From: an uncultured Oscillospiraceae bacterium
GTDB taxonomy: Bacteria; Bacillota; Clostridia; Oscillospirales; Ruminococcaceae
Direction: 5' to 3'
Assembly: GCA_949743955.1 (NCBI GenBank)
Contig: CATJVQ010000026.1
Location: 1-64,000, forward strand
DNA length: 64,000 nt
Shown piece after piece: positions 54,767 through 62,892 of the stretch; positions within the stretch are counted from its first letter, which is position 1; every line of letters begins with the position of its first letter. Made by a program: the position numbers and the translations under genes. The notes beneath the pieces were generated by a model, which saw only the letters and a list, made by a program, of their open reading frames with translations, had not been told where the DNA came from and ran no database searches.

Positions 54767-56455
54767 CTACTCTGACTGCTCTGCTTTCCGCCGCGCCTCT
54801 GCAATCATCTCGCCCGCATTTAAAAGCGCCGCCTGCGTGACATGATCTCCGCTGATGATGCGCGCGAGCTCCTTGACACGCCCGTCCCCCTCGAGCGGAT
54901 GCACCTCGGTAAAGGCGCGCCCGTCCCGGGTTGATTTGCAGATATACAGATGCTGTCCGGCGTAGGCGGCCACCTGCGCGAGATGCGTCACGCACAGCAC
55001 CTGCCTGTACCGGCTGACCTCGGCGAGCTTCCGGCCGATCTTATCCGCGGCGCGCCCGGAGACACCGGTGTCCACCTCGTCGAAAATCGAGGCGACATGC
55101 GCGCGGGCGGACGTGAGCACGTTTTTGAGGGAGAGCATCACGCGCGAGATTTCGCCGCCGGACGCTATCTTGTGCAAAGGCTTGGGTGGCTCGCCGGGGT
55201 TCGGGCTGATAAGCAGCTCCATACTGTCCTGCCCGAGCGGACCGAGCGCCTGCCGCTCCCGGCGCACGCTCAGGCGGACACCGGGCATCTCCAGATCCCG
55301 GAGCTCCCCTTCCACCGCCGCCGCCAGCTCTCCCGCGGCCTTCTCCCGGAGCGCCGAGAGCTCGTCCGCCTTTTTCTGCGCCTCCGCCTGCGCCGCCTGC
55401 ACGGCCTTTTGCAGGCGCTCGCGCCGGTTATCCGTATCCATGAGAGCTTCCAACTCGGCGCGCGCCTTTTTCGCGTAGGCGAGAACAGCCTCTATATCCG
55501 GGCCGTACTTGGTCTTGAGCGTGTGCAGGAGCGAGAGCCGCTCCTCCACTGCGTCAAGCTGGCGGGGGCTGAAGTCCACCGACTCCTGGTAGTCGGCCAG
55601 ATCCCGCCCCAGCTCCTCAAGCTCATACGTGATGTCGGTGAGCCGGCCCGCGGCCGCTTCCAGCTCCGGGATAAAGCGCGCCGCCTCGCTCACCGCCGCC
55701 GCCAAGGACGAGAACTGATCCTCCACCCCGGCCTGTTCGCCGTATTCAGGGCTTAAAAGCTCCTTCGCCTCGCCCAGCGCCTCGGCCACGCGCGAGGCGT
55801 TGCGCATCAGGCGCCGCTGCGCCGAGAGCTCCTCCTCCTCGCCGGGCGCGGGATCCGCTTCCTCAATTTCCTGCACCTGGTACTGTAAGAGATCGATCCG
55901 CCTCGCGCGCTCGCCCTCGTCCATACTGCACTTTTTCAGTTCCGCGCGCAGGCGGGTGAGCGTCTTCCAGCTTTCCCCGTAGGACGCGAGCTTTTCCGCC
56001 GTCCCGGCGAACTGGTCGACAAGCGAGAGGTGGTATTCCGGCGAGAGAAGGCGGGTGTTGTCGTGCTGGCCGTGCAGGTCGATGAGCTCTCCGCCCAGCG
56101 CGCGCAGGACCGCCGCCGTCGCCGGGCGCCCCCCCACCCGGCACTCCGTCGAGTCCGGGCGGATGACGCGCGTGATAAGGAGGGAACCGTCCTCATCCGG
56201 TTCATAGCCGTATTCGTCCAGCAGCTTTTGGGCCGTGTCGGAGAGATCGGTAAAGACAGCGCTGACCTGCGCGCGCGTCTCCCCCGTGCGGATGAGATCC
56301 TTGGGCATGCGCTGCCCGAGCACGGCGCTGATGGCCCCGATGAGAACTGTCTTTCCCGCGCCTGTCTCTCCTGTAAAGACATTGAGCCCCTTCTGCAGTT
56401 CGATATCCGCGCGGGAAATCACCGCCAGATTTTCAATATACAGGCTCTTTAACAC
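54767..56455 (-). CDS. recN: DNA repair protein RecN
   Basis: SMC-like ATPase that holds broken ends during double-strand break repair. The 562-residue protein has Walker A FTGETGAGKTVLIGAI (about 28-43), a long central coiled coil (about 155-365), signature IASGGEISRVMLSLKN, and Walker B ASIFDEVDTGVSGRAA near 470. It follows argR by 12 bases, the classic argR-recN order. No LexA box is seen in that short gap. Confidence 0.95.
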   Translation of the reverse strand: MLKSLYIENLAVISRADIELQKGLNVFTGETGAGKTVLIGAISAVLGQRMPKDLIRTGETRAQVSAVFTDLSDTAQKLLDEYGYEPDEDGSLLITRVIRPDSTECRVGGRPATAAVLRALGGELIDLHGQHDNTRLLSPEYHLSLVDQFAGTAEKLASYGESWKTLTRLRAELKKCSMDEGERARRIDLLQYQVQEIEEADPAPGEEEELSAQRRLMRNASRVAEALGEAKELLSPEYGEQAGVEDQFSSLAAAVSEAARFIPELEAAAGRLTDITYELEELGRDLADYQESVDFSPRQLDAVEERLSLLHTLKTKYGPDIEAVLAYAKKARAELEALMDTDNRRERLQKAVQAAQAEAQKKADELSALREKAAGELAAAVEGELRDLEMPGVRLSVRRERQALGPLGQDSMELLISPNPGEPPKPLHKIASGGEISRVMLSLKNVLTSARAHVASIFDEVDTGVSGRAADKIGRKLAEVSRYRQVLCVTHLAQVAAYAGQHLYICKSTRDGRAFTEVHPLEGDGRVKELARIISGDHVTQAALLNAGEMIAEARRKAEQSE

Positions 56456-56467
56456 AGCCCTTCCCCC

Positions 56468-56935
56468 TTATTTCCCCGGCTTTTCCAGAAGCCGGTGCAG
56501 CTCCTCGACCAGCGCGGCGGCCGCGTCGTTATCGCGCGTTACAATGAGAATGGTATCGTCCCCCGCAATGGTGCCCACCACGTCGGGCCAGTGGATGGCG
56601 TCGAGCGCCGTACACGCGGCGTTGGCCATGCCGATATAGCATTTGACGACGATCAGGTTCTGGGCATAATCAATTTTGATGACCGCCTCCCGGAAAATCG
56701 CGCGGAAGCGGGGGAAGCCGCTCTCCCCCTCCTGATTCTGCGCGCCGGCATAGGCGATGGCGCCGCCGCGTGTCTGCACCTTGGCGAGCCGCAGCTCCCG
56801 GATATCGCGCGAGACAGTGGCCTGTGTCACAGCGAAGCCCTCGGCCTGCAGGAGATCCAAAAGCTGCTCCTGGGTCGTGACCGTCTCGCGGGCGATGATC
56901 TCAAGGATCTTCTGGTGGCGCTTAAACTTGGACAT
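56468..56935 (-). CDS. argR: Arginine repressor ArgR/AhrC
   Basis: A 155-residue regulator of arginine metabolism. It has an N-terminal winged helix (HQKILEIIARETVTTQEQLL, then VTQATVSRDIRELRLAKV) and a C-terminal arginine-binding oligomer domain (DVVGTIAGDDTILIVTRD). The ATG at 56935 is chosen from family alignment of MSKFKRHQKI; an ATG at 56947 lies upstream. Confidence 0.95.
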   Translation of the reverse strand: MSKFKRHQKILEIIARETVTTQEQLLDLLQAEGFAVTQATVSRDIRELRLAKVQTRGGAIAYAGAQNQEGESGFPRFRAIFREAVIKIDYAQNLIVVKCYIGMANAACTALDAIHWPDVVGTIAGDDTILIVTRDNDAAAALVEELHRLLEKPGK

Positions 56936-56974
56936 GGCTATGACCATACCTTTCTTCAGAATTGTACCCTCACA

Positions 56975-57829
56975 CTAGCTGTGGCCGAGCTTTTCGCTGA
57001 GGATCTCAAAAAAGCTGTGCCCCTCAAGCATAACCAGGCGCACCCGCCGGCTCGACCGCCGGATTTCCACCCTGTCCTCGGGCGCGACCATAACAGCCTG
57101 CTCGCCGTCGACCGTCATATACAGTTTATCCGCATAGTTGACGATCATCTGCCGGACATACAGCTTTTTTTCCGGCGCGAACAGGAGCGGGCGCGATCCG
57201 AGCGTGTGCGGGCAGATGGGTGTCATAATAATCGTGTCGATGGCCGGGTCGATGATGGGCCCGCCCGCCGACATGGAGTAGGCGGTCGATCCGGTCGGTG
57301 TAGCAAAAATCAGCCCGTCGGCCCGGTAATGGCCCACTGTGTCCTCTCCGCAGGACACCTCCAGATCCACCATCCGCGAGAGCGCGCCCTTCGAGAGCAC
57401 GATGTCGTTAAAGGCATAGTACCGCTCGCGCCGCCCGTCCTCTGTCACGCGCACAGCCTTGAGCATCATGCGCTCCTCTATTCTGTACCGCCCGGCAACG
57501 ATCTCATCAATGAGGGGGAGCTGCGCCGTCTCGAGCTGCGCGAGGAAGCCGAGGCGCCCCAGGTTGATCCCCAGGATGGGGATATTCCCCTGTACCGCGT
57601 CCTTCGCACAGTGGATAATCGTCCCATCCCCGCCGATGGCGACGAGCAGATCCGCTCTGGCGAGCTGATCGCCGTAATCGCCGAAGCACGCGCCGGAGTC
57701 CGCAAAGACGTGCGCGAACTGGTCGCCCATCAGGCAGACACAGCCCATCTCCCGAAAGCGGCGCAGAATGTCCAGCGTATGCTGCACGGCGCCCTGCTTG
57801 CGCAGGTTCGGCATGATGAGGACGTTCAT
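56975..57829 (-). CDS. nadK: NAD kinase
   Basis: Phosphorylates NAD to NADP. The 284-residue protein has GGDGTIIHCAKDAVQGNIPI (catalytic GGDGT near 65), NLGRLGFLAQ, and the second conserved SCGEDTVGHYRADGLIFATP with GSTAYSMSAGGPI. The ATG at 57829 follows GGAGGAG. It lies between tlyA and argR, as in many Firmicutes. Confidence 0.95.
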   Translation of the reverse strand: MNVLIMPNLRKQGAVQHTLDILRRFREMGCVCLMGDQFAHVFADSGACFGDYGDQLARADLLVAIGGDGTIIHCAKDAVQGNIPILGINLGRLGFLAQLETAQLPLIDEIVAGRYRIEERMMLKAVRVTEDGRRERYYAFNDIVLSKGALSRMVDLEVSCGEDTVGHYRADGLIFATPTGSTAYSMSAGGPIIDPAIDTIIMTPICPHTLGSRPLLFAPEKKLYVRQMIVNYADKLYMTVDGEQAVMVAPEDRVEIRRSSRRVRLVMLEGHSFFEILSEKLGHS

Positions 57830-57869
57830 GGCGGGCGTCTCCTCCTTAATGATACAGTCCGGCACAGGG

Positions 57870-58685
57870 CTAGCGCGCGTCTCCCCCGTCCAGCGCCTCG
57901 TGCGAGAGGCGCACCAGCTCCCAGATACCGGTCTCGTCCGGCACAGCGCCGCCCGTTCCGGGACTCATCCACGCCAGATACTCGATGTTCCCCTGCGGCC
58001 CCTTGATGGGGGAATACGTCATCCCCCGCACGGACAGACCATTCTCCGCACAGAAATCGCAGATCTTCCGGATGACGGCGGCATGGACCCCCGCATCCCG
58101 CACGACGCCCTTTTTGCCGACATGCTCGCGCCCAGCCTCAAACTGGGGCTTGATAAGCGCGACGATATTCCCGCCGGGCGAAAGCACACGCCGCGCGACG
58201 GGCAGCACCAGCGTCAGCGAGATGAACGCCACATCGATGCTCACAAACCCCACCGGTTCGGCGACAGCGTCCTCGGGCAGGTAGCGGATGTTCGTCCGCT
58301 CGAGGTTGACGACGCGCCCGTCCTCCCGCAGCTTCCACGCGAGCTGCCCGTAGCCAACGTCGACAGCATACACCTTTTTCGCGCCGTTCTGGAGCATGCA
58401 GTCCGTAAAGCCGCCGGTGGAAGCGCCTATATCCATGCAGACCAGCCCGCCGGGGGTGACGGGGAAGGTCTCCAGCGCCTTCTCCAGCTTGTATCCACCG
58501 CGGCTGACATAGCGGTCCTGCCCGCCGCGCGCCTCAAGCGCTGTATCCGCCGGGACAGACTGCCCCGGCTTATCGCATCTCTGCCCCCCGGCATAGACCT
58601 CCCCGGCCATGATCATCCGCCTCGCCGCCTCGCGTGACGGCGCCAGCCCGCGAGAGACGAGCAGAACGTCCAGCCGCTCCTTCAT
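57870..58685 (-). CDS. tlyA: TlyA-family rRNA methyltransferase
   Basis: A 271-residue protein with an N-terminal S4 RNA-binding domain (MKERLDVLLVSRGLAPSREA, about 1-65) and an FtsJ-like methyltransferase domain (VCMDIGASTGGFTDCMLQNG, about 88-107, with the SAM glycines). TlyA proteins make 2'-O-methylcytidine in 16S and 23S rRNA; whether this one does both is unknown. ATGA overlap with the upstream HAD gene suggests coupling. Confidence 0.92.
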   Translation of the reverse strand: MKERLDVLLVSRGLAPSREAARRMIMAGEVYAGGQRCDKPGQSVPADTALEARGGQDRYVSRGGYKLEKALETFPVTPGGLVCMDIGASTGGFTDCMLQNGAKKVYAVDVGYGQLAWKLREDGRVVNLERTNIRYLPEDAVAEPVGFVSIDVAFISLTLVLPVARRVLSPGGNIVALIKPQFEAGREHVGKKGVVRDAGVHAAVIRKICDFCAENGLSVRGMTYSPIKGPQGNIEYLAWMSPGTGGAVPDETGIWELVRLSHEALDGGDAR

Positions 58686-59344
58686 CGCACCGCGAGCAGG
58701 ATGCGCCCCGCCTCTTCGCAGTCGTGCGCGACCTTCCACGCGCCCGCGTCCAGGAGCTCCTGCTCACTGCCGTATCCGAAGAGCACGCCGAGGGTCGGGA
58801 TGCCGTTTTCCTTCGCGCCGATCACATCGTAGGCGCGGTCCCCCACCATGACAGCCTCCTCCGGCCGTATACCGTGACCGGCGAGCAGATACCGGATAAC
58901 GTCCGCCTTGCGCTCGCGCGATCCGTCCAGCGAGCTTCCGGCGACAGCGTTGAAATACCTGTCCAGCCCGAAGCGCTCGAGAATCCGCACTGTGTACGCC
59001 TCCGGCTTCGAGGTCGCCACACACAGGCGCATCCCGCCCGCCTGAAGCGCCCCGAGCAGCTCCGGAATCCCTGGATAGACCCGGTTTTCAAACAGCCCCG
59101 TCTCGGAATAGCGCTCGCGGTAGAACGTCACGCCCTTTTCACACCGCTCCGGGGTGAAATGCAGGATCTCCGCGAGCGCGTCCCGCATGGGCGGGCCGAT
59201 AAAGCGCCCGAGCGTCTCTTCGTCTGGGATCGGCTCGCCCATCTTTTCCAGCGTGTAGCACAGGCTGTTGATGATGCCCGGCGCGGAATCGGTCAGCGTA
59301 CCGTCCAGATCAAACAAAACCGTATTCTTTCCCTGCATGTCCAT
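58682..59344 (-). CDS. HAD-family phosphatase (phosphoglycolate phosphatase-like)
   Basis: A 220-residue HAD hydrolase: motif I VLFDLDGTLTDSAPGI (residues 9-24), cap domain, motif II VATSKP, motif III KADVIRYLLA, and motif IV VMVGDRAYDVIGAKENG. It resembles Gph and PpaX pyrophosphatases; the substrate is not fixed by sequence. It lies between dxs and tlyA with a gap of four bases and an overlap of four. Confidence 0.88.
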   Translation of the reverse strand: MDMQGKNTVLFDLDGTLTDSAPGIINSLCYTLEKMGEPIPDEETLGRFIGPPMRDALAEILHFTPERCEKGVTFYRERYSETGLFENRVYPGIPELLGALQAGGMRLCVATSKPEAYTVRILERFGLDRYFNAVAGSSLDGSRERKADVIRYLLAGHGIRPEEAVMVGDRAYDVIGAKENGIPTLGVLFGYGSEQELLDAGAWKVAHDCEEAGRILLAVR

Positions 59345-59348
59345 CCTC

Positions 59349-61169
59349 CTATAAAATCCTGCGCAGACTCTCTTCGTCCAGCCCCACCGCGCAGAGGCAT
59401 TCCTCCACTGTCCCCTGCGGCACGACAGGGTTCTCTATCGCGCGCAGGACAAATTCTCCTGTAAAGCCGCCCTCGAGCAGCAGGGACGCCATCCTCTCCC
59501 CCAGTCCGCCCGCGCGCACGCCCTCCTCTATAAACACGACCCGCCGGTACTGCGCCGCCGTGTCAAGGATCGCCTGCGGCAGCGGCAGGATCCGCTCGAG
59601 CAGCAGCACCCGGCACGCCCTTCCCCGGCATGCCCGCTCCACCCGGGAGACGATCCGCCCGTATGTGATCACCAGTTCCTCCGCCTCCGGCACGCCATAC
59701 TCCCACCAGTCGAGATGGTCTACAGCGTCCTGCGGCAATGTGAACGCCTCTTTGCCCCGCGGATAACGGACCGCGCACAATCCCTTCTCCTCATAGAGAG
59801 CGCGCGAAAAATCGCGGCGCAGCATATCGAACGTGACAGGCGAATAGACAGCGGCGCCCGGGAGTGTCAAGAGCAGGGCGACGTCGAAAATCCCCTGGTG
59901 CGTCTCCCCGTCCTCCCCCACGATCCCGGCCCTGTCCACCCCGAGCACCACATGCGCGGGCTCGAGCGAGCAGTCGTGCAGAAGCTGGTCATACGCGCGC
60001 TGCAAAAAGGAGGAGTAGACGCAGAACACGGGCCGCATCCCGCCCGCCGCCAGAGCTGAAGCGAACACGGCTGCGTGCGCCTCGGCGATGCCGACATCAA
60101 AAAAGCGCCCCTCATCCCGGAAGCGTGCGGAAAAGTGGTGCAGGCCGGTGGCATATTTCATCGCCGCCGTCACCGCTACGATGCTTTTATCCTTTTCCCC
60201 AAGGCGGGTCAGTTCCAACCCGGCCTGCTCGCTGAATGTATCCGGCGGCATCTCGCAGGACTGCTCCTCATCGGGGTTAAAGCGCGAGACACCGTGGAAC
60301 GCGCCGGGATTCTCCTCTGCCTGGCGGTACCCCCGCCCTTTCTGCGTGTGCACATGCACCAGCACCGGCTCGCGCAGTTCCTTTGCGCGCAGAAAGCTCG
60401 AACACAGCTGGGAAAAGTCATGCCCGTCCACAGGTCCGAGGTACGTAAAACCCATGTTCTCAAAGAGGTTTGAGTGGTAGAGCGCCTCCTTGGCCGCGCT
60501 CTTTATCCTCGACACACCCTCCCGCAGTCCCTCTCCCACCAGAGGGATCCGCTGCAGAGCGCTTTCAAACCCATCCTTAAAGTGATAATATCCGCTTGTA
60601 TTGCGAATCCTGGCCAGATGGCGCGCGATCGTGGTAAAATTGCGGGAGATGGACATCTCGTTATCGTTGAGGATAACCACAAGATTGTCGAGCGTCCCGT
60701 CCACATCGTTGAGCGCCTCGAACGCGAGGCCGGAGAGGGCTCCGTCGCCAATGACAGCTATCGCCTTGCCCTCCTCGCCGCGCAGCTTCTTCGCGCGCGC
60801 CAGACCCATCGCCGCTGAAATCGACGTGCTCGAATGCCCGGCGATGAACGCGTCATGCTCGCTCTCGGCGCGCTTAGGGAAGCCGGAAATCCCCCCCGCC
60901 TGGCGCAGTGTGGAGAAACGCTCCGCCCGGCCGGTCAGGAGCTTGTGCGTATAGCACTGGTGCCCCACATCGAACACAATCCGGTCGGCAGGGCTGTCAA
61001 ACACGCGGTGCAACGCAATGGTCAGCTCCACAACCCCCAGATTCGAGGCCAGATGCCCGCCCGTGTGCGAAACAGTTTCAATAAGCCGGGCGCGGATCTG
61101 CGCCGCGAGGGCCGGGAGCTCCGAAGAGCGCAGGCGCTTCACATCGTCCGGCGACTGAACCGGCAGCAT
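59349..61169 (-). CDS. dxs: 1-deoxy-D-xylulose-5-phosphate synthase
   Basis: First enzyme of the MEP isoprenoid pathway; condenses pyruvate and glyceraldehyde 3-phosphate. The 606-residue protein has GHQCYTHKLLTGR near residue 70, the thiamine-diphosphate motif GDGALSGLAFEALN near 144, FHGVSRFNP near 295, and GIAEAHAAVFASALAAGG near 360. The upstream ribosome-binding site is weak. It acts with IspA, encoded 570 bases upstream in the same run. Confidence 0.95.
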   Translation of the reverse strand: MLPVQSPDDVKRLRSSELPALAAQIRARLIETVSHTGGHLASNLGVVELTIALHRVFDSPADRIVFDVGHQCYTHKLLTGRAERFSTLRQAGGISGFPKRAESEHDAFIAGHSSTSISAAMGLARAKKLRGEEGKAIAVIGDGALSGLAFEALNDVDGTLDNLVVILNDNEMSISRNFTTIARHLARIRNTSGYYHFKDGFESALQRIPLVGEGLREGVSRIKSAAKEALYHSNLFENMGFTYLGPVDGHDFSQLCSSFLRAKELREPVLVHVHTQKGRGYRQAEENPGAFHGVSRFNPDEEQSCEMPPDTFSEQAGLELTRLGEKDKSIVAVTAAMKYATGLHHFSARFRDEGRFFDVGIAEAHAAVFASALAAGGMRPVFCVYSSFLQRAYDQLLHDCSLEPAHVVLGVDRAGIVGEDGETHQGIFDVALLLTLPGAAVYSPVTFDMLRRDFSRALYEEKGLCAVRYPRGKEAFTLPQDAVDHLDWWEYGVPEAEELVITYGRIVSRVERACRGRACRVLLLERILPLPQAILDTAAQYRRVVFIEEGVRAGGLGERMASLLLEGGFTGEFVLRAIENPVVPQGTVEECLCAVGLDEESLRRIL

Positions 61170-61216
61170 TCCGTTTTTCGTCTTTCCCGCCTCCTACGCT
61201 CTGTCCTGACGTCCTG

Positions 61217-61711
61217 TTACCGAACCGGAACAATCATCGCTATCAGGATGCCCAGCAGCGCCCCGCCGAGCACCTCAAACGGCGTATGCCCCAGAAACTC
61301 CTTGAGCTTCTTCTGATCCGGATCCAGAATCTTCCCCTCGTCGGCCTCGTCCTCCTCCGAACGGTTCAGATCCAGAAAGCGGAACCCGAACACCAGCCGG
61401 TTAATCACCTTTGCCTGCTCGCCTGCGGCGCGCCGCACGCCCATAGCGTCATACATGACGATAGCGGCCAGTGTCAGAGCCAGCGCGAATTCGGGGGAGG
61501 CATAGCCCATTTTGCGCGCCATGCCGATGGTGATGGAACATACCAGCGCCGAATGGGAGCTGGGCATACCGCCCGCCCCGAACAGGCGCTCGGGATTCAG
61601 CTCCCCCGTGGAGAGCCAGGTCAGGAGCGTCTTGAGGATCTGGGCCGCCGCCCATGCCAGCGCACCGACATTGATGAGGTAATTGCTCGTCAGCATCTGC
61701 CACAAATTCAT
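61217..61711 (-). CDS. Divergent PAP2-family (DUF212) membrane protein
   Basis: A 164-residue membrane protein with about four helices. The DUF212 signature is FGAGGMPSSHSALVCSITIG (about 45-64), VMYDAMGVRRAAGEQAKVIN (about 85-104), and a final LGHTPFEVLGGALLGI. The family is related to acid phosphatases of lipid phosphates; in this isoprenoid cluster it might handle polyprenyl diphosphates, an inference. The ATG at 61711 follows GAGAGG. Confidence 0.85.
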   Translation of the reverse strand: MNLWQMLTSNYLINVGALAWAAAQILKTLLTWLSTGELNPERLFGAGGMPSSHSALVCSITIGMARKMGYASPEFALALTLAAIVMYDAMGVRRAAGEQAKVINRLVFGFRFLDLNRSEEDEADEGKILDPDQKKLKEFLGHTPFEVLGGALLGILIAMIVPVR

Positions 61712-61735
61712 CTCGTCCTCTCTTTCGCGCACGCT

Positions 61736-62656
61736 TTAATGACTGCGCGTCACGATGCGTTCTGCCAGCTCGTACAAAAACGGCTCCGTCCGGGGCACGC
61801 CCATCTCCAAAAGCGCCGCCTTTGCCCGCCCGGCGCACGCCTGCGCCTCTTCCCGCGCCCTGTCAATGCCGTAAAGCGTGACATACGTGGTCTTGCCGCT
61901 CTTCTTATCCTTGCCCACCGACTTGCCCATCTCCTCCGGCGTGGAGGTTTCGTCGAGAATATCATCGGTAATCTGGAACGCAAGGCCGATTTCATCCGCA
62001 TAGCGCAGCGCCCCCGAAAGGCGTTCCCCGTCCATACCGCCTAGGATGGCCCCCATCCCGCATGACGCCCGGATGAGCGCCCCGGTCTTGAGAGCGTGCG
62101 TCTCGTGCAGGAGCGCTCCGTCCCGGGCGCCGCTCTCCTCCGCCTGCAAATCGAGTGCCTGCCCGCCGACCATGCCGTCGCACCCGGCGCTCTGTGCCAG
62201 AAGCCGGAGCGCCTGCACCGCGCGCTCAGCCCCCACGGCTGCCATATCGCAGTCGCGCAGCGCGCTCTCGAAAGCGAGGGTCAGAAGCGCGTCGCCCGCG
62301 AGCAAGGCGCACCACTCGCCGTAGCGCACATGGCAGGAGGGCTTGCCCCGGCGCAGGACATCGTCGTCCATACAGGGCAGATCGTCGTGAATGAGCGAAT
62401 AGGCATGAACTTCCTCCACCGCCGCCGCGAAGGGTAGCGCACGGCGCCACTCCCCGCACCCCAGCCGGCAGAACTCCAGGCACAGCATCGCCCGCAGGCG
62501 CTTGCCCGCTCCGAGAAGCGAATACCCCATCGCCTCAATCAGCACACTGTAGTGCCCGCGCTCTCCGCCCGGCGCGCCGAGCGAACGCTCCAGCTGCCCC
62601 TCGACTGCCCGCACGTATTCCTCCTGCCGCGCCTTAAAGCACGCTCCTTCATTCAT
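61736..62656 (-). CDS. ispA: Short-chain polyprenyl diphosphate synthase
   Basis: Makes farnesyl or geranylgeranyl diphosphate from isopentenyl diphosphate. A 306-residue protein with first aspartate-rich motif HDDLPCMDDDVLRRGKPSCH (about 92-111) and second QITDDILDETSTPEEMGKSV (about 229-248). The long DDxxxxD first motif is typical of bacterial farnesyl synthase. It overlaps xseB by eight bases. Confidence 0.93.
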   Translation of the reverse strand: MNEGACFKARQEEYVRAVEGQLERSLGAPGGERGHYSVLIEAMGYSLLGAGKRLRAMLCLEFCRLGCGEWRRALPFAAAVEEVHAYSLIHDDLPCMDDDVLRRGKPSCHVRYGEWCALLAGDALLTLAFESALRDCDMAAVGAERAVQALRLLAQSAGCDGMVGGQALDLQAEESGARDGALLHETHALKTGALIRASCGMGAILGGMDGERLSGALRYADEIGLAFQITDDILDETSTPEEMGKSVGKDKKSGKTTYVTLYGIDRAREEAQACAGRAKAALLEMGVPRTEPFLYELAERIVTRSH

Positions 62657-62891
62657 TCACTTTTTCCTCCGCCGATCCCTTATTCTTTTCACTTTCCAGC
62701 GTTTCAATCCGAAGCTCTGCGCGCTCAATGCACTTCTGGCAGAAGTCGATGAGCCTTGCGCTGCGCTCGTAGAGCTCGATGCTCTCCTCAAGCGCTATAT
62801 CCTGCGCGGACATCCGCCGGGTATATTCGTCCAGCAGCGCATATGCTTCCTCAAATGAGGACGGCTGCGCCGCCTTTTCCTTCTCCGCCAT
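62649..62891 (-). CDS. xseB: Exodeoxyribonuclease VII small subunit
   Basis: An 80-residue helical protein, mostly coiled coil: PSFEEAYALLDEYTRRMSAQ, then LEESIELYERSARLIDFCQK. These segments match XseB, which wraps the XseA large subunit. One base separates it from the xseA stop, and ispA overlaps its end. Confidence 0.92.
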   Translation of the reverse strand: MAEKEKAAQPSSFEEAYALLDEYTRRMSAQDIALEESIELYERSARLIDFCQKCIERAELRIETLESEKNKGSAEEKVNE

Positions 62892-62892
62892 C